DNA from: Polytrichum commune
Taxonomy: Eukaryota; Streptophyta; Polytrichopsida; Polytrichales; Polytrichaceae
Direction: 5' to 3'
DNA: 64,000 nt
NCBI GenBank assembly: GCA_950295325.1
Contig: OX485805.1
Span: 13,689,501-13,753,500 of the forward strand
Position 1 is the stretch's first letter. Every line of letters begins with the position of its first letter. Both the position numbers and the translations under genes were made by a program. Below are positions 56,801 through 64,000 of the stretch, in pieces. The notes beneath the pieces were generated by a model. That model was not told where the DNA came from. It searched no databases and worked only from the letters and a program-made list of their open reading frames with translations.

Positions 56801-58214
56801 CAAGAGTCTTCTGTTGGTCGGTTAGAGAACCGACACTCAGAAGGTTTTTCGTTATACCCGGCGTATACAAAACAGAAGAAATAGTTTTTATTTCACCAGA
56901 GAGACCTTGAATATCCACATTTCCTACTCCAGTCACATCATGACTTTGCCCTCCCGCAGACTTGATTTGGGATCCACTAGTTGGAGAGATTGAAGAGAAC
57001 ACATTTGGATCTCCTGATACGTGGTGCGTAGCACCTGAATCAAGATACCACGAGGAGCTAGACTGTGGTGCTTCTAGCATATTCAGTTCCACCAAGCAGG
57101 CATCCACCACTTGATCTGCTAGAAGATCTTCGGCAGGTTCTTCGACGTTGTGTACCTGTCCACTGAGATTTCGGTTCCGTCTCTCAAGTAATCTATGCTC
57201 ATAATCTTTTATGCGATCAAGAATGGACCTGAGATCGCATTCTCTCTCAAAGTGTCCATCCATTCCACAGAAATTACACTGACTGTTTCTGGGTCTCTCA
57301 GATCCTCTTGTCCTAAACCTTGGTTGGTAAGTTCCTACATTGCTCATACCTCTCTGGGTGTGTTCGGGGCTAGCATTCAGATTTGGTGATCTTGGCGTAA
57401 ATCCTCCCTGAGTTGCTGAGCCTGAGAATCTTGGTGCAGATGGTCCGCCGAAATCGACCTGTCTTCGGTGCGGTCTCCCGTTTGTTGTCTGTGTGTTGAA
57501 GTGGCCGAATCTTGTGCTTTGTTGTGTTCTTCTTCCTGGGTTTCGGTGAAGGAGGAGTGCTTCGCCTTCCTCCTGCTGTTGGTTCTCCATTCTGATGGCG
57601 GTTTCTTCTAAAATGAGCTTCGCTTCCAACTGTTCATATGTTGGAAGTGTCTGGGCAGCTATCTGCATTCTCTTAAAGATCTCGTACTCTTTCGGGAGGT
57701 TTTTCAGCGTGTAATACACGATGATGTCCTCGGGAATAGTCACCTTGACTTCCTCCAAGAGATTCGCAATCTCTTTTACATCTGTAAGATGTGTGTCCAT
57801 GGACACAAATTCAGTTTTCCGGAGAGAAAAGAATTTTTCAATGAGCATCACCCTTCTCGGCCCACTGTCAGATTCGTATCTTGTTTTCAGCCCCGTCCAA
57901 CATTCGTACGGGTCAGTGTATCTTCGGAGAAGTTTGAGGGCGTTGTTCTTGGCATTACTGTTGATAATGCTCAGGACTTGTTGACGAGCCGTCTTCTCCT
58001 CCTCGCCCATGATCTTGCTTGGGGGATTGATGCAATAATGGAAACGTCCATCTTTCTGCAACAAGTTCTTGATGCGATATGACCAAACTCCGAAGTTCCC
58101 CCCTCCTTCTAAGTGATATGCTTCAGGAAGGCCGACGTCTCCGGCCATGGTGACTTGCTGTCTCGCACCACTGCTGTGCAGGCTACTCGCCGTATCGGTT
58201 TCGTCAGTACTCAT
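53789..58214 (-). pseudogene. Copia B gag-pol polyprotein, frameshifted
   Basis: ATG at 58214. Gag is followed by zinc knuckle CNFCGMDGHFEREC, protease WYLDSGATHHVSG, pre-integrase (HKRLGHFH), integrase (LHTDNNGEY, NGVAERRNRSLLD), reverse transcriptase (YVDDILITG) and RNase H. Breaks: a frameshift near 56040, TAG at 55401-55399, a frameshift with stop near 54730 right after YVDD, and TAG at 54184-54182. The element therefore cannot make full pol, although the LTRs are still very similar. Confidence 0.9.
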
Positions 58215-58493
58215 GGGGAATGTGTCTGCTACCTCTGCGATCTGCCGAGATCTACTGGACTTGTGCTACACATGTATCCTGCTCTGATACCATGTTGAAA
58301 CTCACAAGACACAAGCATGATTGTGTATGAACTAGGACAGAGGTCACTGTCCGGAACTAACTGGTTCATTGAGGTGTGAGCAGACTCACTGTGTATGTAC
58401 AAGAATTGATAAGACCTAATTAATCAAGGAAACCCTAAGTAAAATATACAATAATAGCTAACCACTAACGGCCTTGTGGGCAGGGTTTCAACA

Positions 58494-59239
58494 AGGGTAA
58501 CATCAGGAGAGATACCCTCTACAAGGGAGGGAAAAATCCTTAAGTGTTGAACTCGATTTCTCCTTCATCGTCACTATCATCGGAGTGAACATGCCTCATC
58601 TCCGAGAATCGGAGAGTTCGGTTTATTTCAAGAATTTATCAGAAGGTGTGTTTTTTGAGCAATCACATCGGCCATGTTGACGTCGTTGTGTTCATCCTTG
58701 ATGTTGGAATGATCGTGCTCTACCTCATACTCTTCCTTTCACTCTACTTCAGGTTGTTCTTCAACGCTACACTCATCCCTGTCGTCATCACTTTCACCTA
58801 GCACTTACACCACCGCCAAAAGATGATAACGTTTCTCCTTTGGTTCATGACCTTCGCTCATATTTCCCCCATTTTGTACATGTCCTCGTCTTCTTCTTCT
58901 TCCTCTTCCTCTTCTGCTTCTTGCTCCTGCCAAAGATTCACCTGGGTCTCTTGCATATCATTGTCTTCTCCCTCGTCCTGTAGAAATGTGTATGAGTAAG
59001 AATAAGTTCCTGTCGATCGATAGAGGAAAATATATTAACTAACCAATAACATGATAATTCAATAACAATCATACTGTAATCAAGAGCGCTACACTAAACA
59101 TTATTTTAGTGTCAAATGGTATTTTAAGTCACTGTGATAACTTTTCTAATGACGCTTCTTATGAATACGTTTACAAATATTGTCATGGATTATTGAAATT
59201 AGGATGACACTAAATGCAATATTTAGTGTAGTTTCAGCC
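58494..59239. other. Unassigned flank with acidic-coding composition on minus strand
   Basis: TCATC and CTTCTTC-rich stretches would encode Asp/Glu-rich peptides on the minus strand, but no continuous frame or domain supports a gene. Confidence 0.35.
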
Positions 59240-59782
59240 CCCGGGTACGCAACTCCCATATTATACGCATGGGGCATCGTACTTAAAATGGCTTAGAGGA
59301 CGGCTTTTGTAAAAATTATATCAAATTATATCAAATTAAAATGATCAAAAAGTTGGGTGAAGACCAAATTAAATAAAATGAGATGAAAAAAAAGTTGGGT
59401 AAAGACCAAATTAAATAAAATGAGATGAAAAAAAATTTGGGTGAAGACCAAATTAAATAAATGAGATGAAAAAAAAGTTGGGTTGCATATTTATTAAGCC
59501 TCCCATTAAAATTATAATTCATTCACAATGTTAAAATTTTATTAAAAAGTTCAAAAAATTGGGTAGTTTGACCTATGGTACATGTATTAAAAAAATCATA
59601 TAATTAGGTTTTTAATGCAATTATATGCTTCAAAATATATTCATTTCCTATATATAATTACATTTTTGGATTCCTTGTTAGAAGGGCTACATTAAAACAA
59701 ATTGTATCACTCAATATTGGACTAAAACGCATTGTAAGTGATTATAGTCAGGACCATATAATACGGGAGTTGCGTACCCGGG
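59240..59782. mobile_element. Nonautonomous TIR element (543 bp), hAT-like
   Basis: Inverted ends start CCCGGGTACGCAACTCCC and continue with TATTATA. The flanks TTTCAGCC (59232-59239) and TTCCAGCC (59783-59790) form an 8-bp duplication with one mismatch, the size typical of hAT. It contains 3-4 tandem copies of a roughly 43-bp AAGTTGGGT(G/A)AAGACC unit (59345-59485). No coding capacity. Confidence 0.6.
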
Positions 59783-59790
59783 TTCCAGCC

Positions 59791-60932
59791 CTCGGCATTT
59801 TGTCCATCTCCATCGGATTATTATCGGCCCCAAATGCAATGAAGGACAATTCTCTTGCCTCAACACCTCCCTTATCAAAATTCACCTTAAGCTTTTGGGG
59901 ATGGTATGAATGCCATGACAATTGGATATCTAAACATATTGGATATCAAACAATGAATAACAAGTTGCAGCGGAGTTGGATATTAGACCAGTCAAAGAAG
60001 TAGGAAATGAAGACAAGGTAAGGGCTTCTCTCGATCGCAAAAATAACATGTGTGTATTATCCCCTAATGTCCTATGCGACCATAATATGGTAGTGAACAC
60101 TTCGCTCTATTCCTTTTGACACCAATTCGGATGGTTTTTGGATTGTTTGAATTACTCCTCTTGTTCATGTTTAGATGTGCTATGTCTTGTCACATGGATA
60201 GTTTTGATGCAACATAGATAGATATTTTTGGATAATTTAGATATGGGAGTATGCTCTCAACTAGTTTACAATGAAATTGGTTCATAAACGCCTACTTGAC
60301 ATCTATCATTTCCATAATCTAGGGGTAGGTAGTTGTTTAAGAGGGCAACATATCGTAAACTTGTTTCTTGTTGATCCCTATGTGCAAATGATCATTCCCA
60401 ATTGATCTGAAAATTTGCATTACACTCAAAACGCAACATATCATAAACATTTACCATTATAATCTTTAGTTGGACACGTGTTGGTGGGTGTAAATCCATG
60501 TGGAAGGTGCACAGTTGTGGCACCGCTGCCTCAAATTGCAAAGCTTCCCAAAATATTACAAAATAATGGTTTCAAGATTTGTAAGTTGATTTGAGTAGGT
60601 GTATTGCCCCTTTTTTGAATGAGGGTAATATTTTGTCATTTGGAGATGATTTGAGTGTAGGATTGATCAAGAAACCAACCCCAATTTAATTTCTAAATTG
60701 TTGCCTCTCAAGACCACCATAAACATTCCTATTATAATTTCCTACATAACAAATCTTCAACGTTTAAAATTAGAATGTGAATAGTCATCTCTAACCTAAA
60801 CGCATCTATATAGTTGGATTTGTCATGAAAGCTTTAGATCTTCAGCTACAGTCATTGAAATTGAGATCACATTTTCTAAGTATCAATTGAGGGAAATTGG
60901 GCATGGGAAGGTATAGTGTTAGTTAGAGTTAA

Positions 60933-60967
<35 letters not shown>

Positions 60968-61290
60968 TTATTTTTATTATTTTTCAAACTTCTACACTAC
61001 CTTTTGTACATATTCACCAAACACTTGTCGAACATGGAAAGTGTTACATGCACTTACCACCTAGATAAACATGTGATACCTAAAGTGTACAAAACATGGC
61101 AAATGGACTTTTGATCAATGAGGTTAATCACTAGGTTTTGTACACTTTATCATGTCTCTGTAGGTTTTACATTGCCCAAAGTTCCATGTGAAACTAAAAT
61201 CATTGAAAGGAACTCCTTGGTACAAATGTTTGCACAAAATTCATACACAATCATAGCCTATAGAAGGAGGAATCTCAAGGACGTGATTCT
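59791..61290. other. AT-rich stretch without recognised genes
   Basis: No supported coding sequence. It contains a (TTAG)n microsatellite at about 60931-60967. It may include degraded upstream exons of the P450 relic, but I could not find conserved motifs. Confidence 0.45.
60931..60967. repeat. (TTAG)n microsatellite
   Basis: About eight to nine uninterrupted TTAG units. Confidence 0.9.
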
Positions 61291-61576
61291 TTTCTAGTGG
61301 CTATGAAGAGGATGGTCATAACTCATATCCATATTCTCTCTCAATTATTGTACGAGAACCAAAAAAATTCATCCAGGACACTGTCTCTCTTTTGGCTCAA
61401 TTCTTCCTCACTTGTTACAAGTATGATAATGACCAAACGAAGAAGCCATGTTATAAAGTTTAGCCAGTTGCCATCATGGGCGGCTGAAATGAACACAATA
61501 TTAGAACATAAATGTCTTAAGTTTTTTATTCATCAATCAATGCAGGAATCTTCCCACAAAAGGTCGTCTCAATTTT

Positions 61577-62911
61577 TTGCAACAAAAAAAGGAGCTCGAG
61601 CAAACAATCAAAGAGATCATCCAAGTGCGAAAAGATCAGATCAAGAAGGGGCAGAGTGAATCCTATGGGAGTGAATTGTTGGGCCTCATGATACTGGCAG
61701 CTGATGAAGATGCATCCCTCACGGGTGAGAATGCACATTTTGATCTGCAATCTTTGATCGATGAGTGCAAAACTTTTCATCTTGCGGGCCAGGACGCAAT
61801 ATCCGCATTGTTGACATGGACAGTGATGTTGTTGGGTACGCATTCGGAATGGCAAGATTGTGCGCGTGTTGACGTTTTTGAGGCTTGTGGGGACCGGCCC
61901 CCAAATGCGGATACCATTGGCAAGCTAGAAGTTGTAAGAGTTCTCCCCATTTTATCAAGTTTAATCTATTTTTGTAACTTTAACACATTGGGGTTATCAA
62001 AAGAGATGAGACGGTCTACCTTCACGGCATTTGTGACATTGAAGTAACATGACAGCTATGTCTGATTATTTTAAAGTTGCCCGGTGGTGTTATCCAAGCT
62101 TTCTAGTGACGGCCATCTCTGGTGACAAATCGTAAAAGTATTTGATTGTTCAGTTAAAAAGACAGAGATAACAACTCCAGTCTACTGCTGCTCTGTTGAA
62201 CATGTCAACCTGATTGATTGAACTGGATTACCTAAGCAATTGGACATATCTACTGAAAATTCAATTGGATTCATGTGGGTGCCAAAGAAAATTAGTCAGT
62301 CAACACCACGTCAACTTCAACCTACAAAGACAACCAGTTGCAAATGCCCCAAGGTAAAACCTACATTCTACACCTATACCTCTAGTACTTCAGATTTAGA
62401 ATTTTATTTAAATAAGGATACTCTTGGCATGTATGGACAGAAGATGATATTTAGAAATTGATTAACAGATTATGCTTGGCCTTCCAATTGACCATGATAG
62501 TGAATGAATCCCTTCGTTTGTTACAACATGTTACTAGTATCCACAGGTCGATTGTCCGAGACGTGACAATTGATGGTCTTCACCTTCCAAAATATGGTAG
62601 TGTTTGTGCCAAGGATATCACTCCATCATGATGCAGATTTGTGGGGTGACGACTTCATGAAGTTTAAGCCCGAGCGCTTTGCCAATGGAGTTGCCCACGC
62701 TACCAAACATCATTAGGCTTTCATGCCCTTCTCATTTGGACCTCGCACTTGTGTGGGCAGTAACTTTCCACTGCAAGAGACGAAAGTTGTTTTGGCGATG
62801 TTGCAACAATTCCACTTCCGCATGTCCCCTCGCTATCGCCGTTCTCCCAAGCTGACTTATCTCACTTTCAATCCTCAATATGGTGCCTCTTATATTGGAA
62901 AAGGTCCATAA
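61577..62911 (+). pseudogene. Cytochrome P450 (CYP72-clan-like) pseudogene
   Basis: The exon at 61577-61933 reads like the I-helix part of CYP72-clan enzymes: ELLGLMI, DECKTFHLAGQDAISALLTW, then a donor GTT/GTAAGAG. After about 550 bp, NESLR (62503-62517, K-helix ExxR) is followed by [12 protein letters not shown]. Then a frameshift with stop near 62630, FKPERF, an in-frame TAG near 62714, and the heme block FSFGPRTCVG with a normal C-terminus ending at 62911. AGQDAIS replaces the more usual AGHETTS. N-terminal exons are not recognised. At least two lesions mark it as non-functional. Confidence 0.78.
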
Positions 62912-64000
62912 TTGAATACGTATCAACCAATTAACAGCACATAATTCTTGACCCCCATTGCGGGGGTTTTACGCCCTTAGTCATAGGAGATATATAGGGC
63001 TATAAGGCCTCCTTCCTAAGATTTTTTTTTTTTTTTTGTTTTTGCAAGGAGAATGGTCATTTGATCCTGGTATCACTCACCAGAACCAAGGCAGATGGTG
63101 CTAAGACCATGAGGGTTTAGCCTTATGGTATAGCTTTGGTCCAAGATTACATTGGGTGTCATTGTACAGCATAGTATGGGAAAAGAGTACTGGGAGTGAG
63201 TGTGAAGGATTAAGAGAAAAACAAAAACAAAATCTCTTTTAGGAGCAAATGATGTGAATGCCTAAATACCATTCCTTTGCACAATGCAAGTAACTTATCA
63301 TGACTGTGTGGGTCGATCTGCTGCTCTGATTTTGTAAAATGTGCTATCTGATTTTGAATCAGACAAGGTTACATCAGCAGGTTGAAATACTTCTTGAAGC
63401 CATTTTAAGTTCACAAAGATTGATGACACTGAATACAACTCAGTCCTGTAATTTAAGTGAGTCTCTGTATTGTAAGCAACTGCACAAACTTGTGGAAGAC
63501 AACTTATAAACCTCTATATGCCTACGTTTGACAACGCTTCCTAGTCAGCAGTATAAATTCAGTCCTAATTAAACATTTTAAATGTATGGAATTGCAGTTT
63601 CTACTTCTCTCACAACAGGAATCACAGTTTCTACTTCACTCATGCGCTATGTATCCTCCTAGAACAAGATGTAGCAATAGACTTGAGGAACTGGGAAATT
63701 ATAGATCATCTAGATACAGAATAAAAGTTGTTGAAACAGAAAATTTAACCTACTTCTAAGTTCTACAAGATACACAGAAGCTGATTGATATTCACCAGCT
63801 TCATAAGAACCTGAGATACGAAGTGTTTTTGCGCAAAACACCAAGAGTTTTGCACTGATCGACTGGGCGTAAAAGCCCATCCAAGAGTCTTGAATCACGA
63901 TGCTATCTTGAATCCGGTCTTGCACCACTTGACCGGAATTCGAAGGTGGGGTTTGTACCTGTTGAAGCATCGCCAAAGTTTGATTGATGCGGGGCCAGAT
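62912..64000. other. Unassigned right edge
   Basis: A T-run at about 63022-63039 and AT-rich DNA. The minus-strand frame at 63710-63976 is open for 88 codons but has no recognisable domain and no supporting context. Confidence 0.4.

Larger units (their letters stand above)
52810..58493 (-). mobile_element. Ty1/copia retrotransposon B (complete, decayed)
   Basis: The two 201-bp LTRs (52810-53010 and 58293-58493) have TGTTGAAAC...GTTTCAACA ends and differ at about three positions. Possible target duplication GGGGT/AGGGT. The tRNA-iMet primer site TGGTATCAGAGC is at 58292-58281 on the minus strand. Gag-pol is on the minus strand and an antisense ORF is on the plus strand near the 3' LTR. Confidence 0.92.

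Noticed and set aside
63710-63976. 88-aa minus-strand ORF
   Set aside because: No domain, no neighbouring exons and no homologue in the window.

Overview
This is a nuclear window from a land plant. The evidence is GT-AG introns, Ty1/copia elements with a plant initiator-tRNA-Met primer-binding site, TTTAGGG-like tracts and a plant-type CYP72-clan P450 relic. The DUF7869-like transposon proteins lead me to guess a bryophyte, lycophyte or fern, but the species cannot be fixed from sequence alone. Almost everything here is nested mobile DNA; I see no ordinary intact host gene.

The main content is three copies of one family of very large TIR DNA transposons: E1 (about 1-13956, left end outside the window), E2 (15669-32669, 17.0 kb) and E3 (40206-52002, 11.8 kb). 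E2 and E3 have matching 28-bp termini beginning AACACTATATTCGTTA and short target duplications, and the empty E3 site can be read in the sister copia LTR. Each element carries two divergent genes around a central region. One is a two-exon DUF7869-like putative transposase. The other is a multi-exon accessory gene whose first exon has a DGQH (DndB/ParB-Srx-like) motif and whose later exons include an acidic coiled-coil segment and a HAD/FCP1-like domain. The transposase is open in E3, has one nonsense codon in E2, and is split by a solo LTR in E1. The accessory gene looks open in E2, has a nonsense codon in E1, and is truncated and frameshifted in E3.

The most unusual signal is a set of dispersed palindromes, each with 10-bp arms around a free 2-bp centre. 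Every element has its own version: ACGAACGNNCGTTCGT cores in E1, ACGGACGNNCGTCCGT in E2 and GGGTCGNNCGACCC in E3. They fill the central region, often in tandem arrays, and also occur in the accessory-gene introns. Where the same intron can be compared between elements it carries palindromes in both, with the sequence switched to the element's own type. This looks like an element-specific binding site that has co-evolved with an element-encoded protein.

Around these lie copia element A (15024-52134, minus-strand coding), which hosts both E2 (in its 3' region) and E3 (inside its 5' LTR) plus a 2.87-kb solo LTR in its integrase. Copia element B (52810-58493) is complete but decayed. Both copias carry an antisense ORF with F-box-like features between pol and the 3' LTR. 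The right edge (58.5-64 kb) holds a small hAT-like nonautonomous element and a decayed P450.
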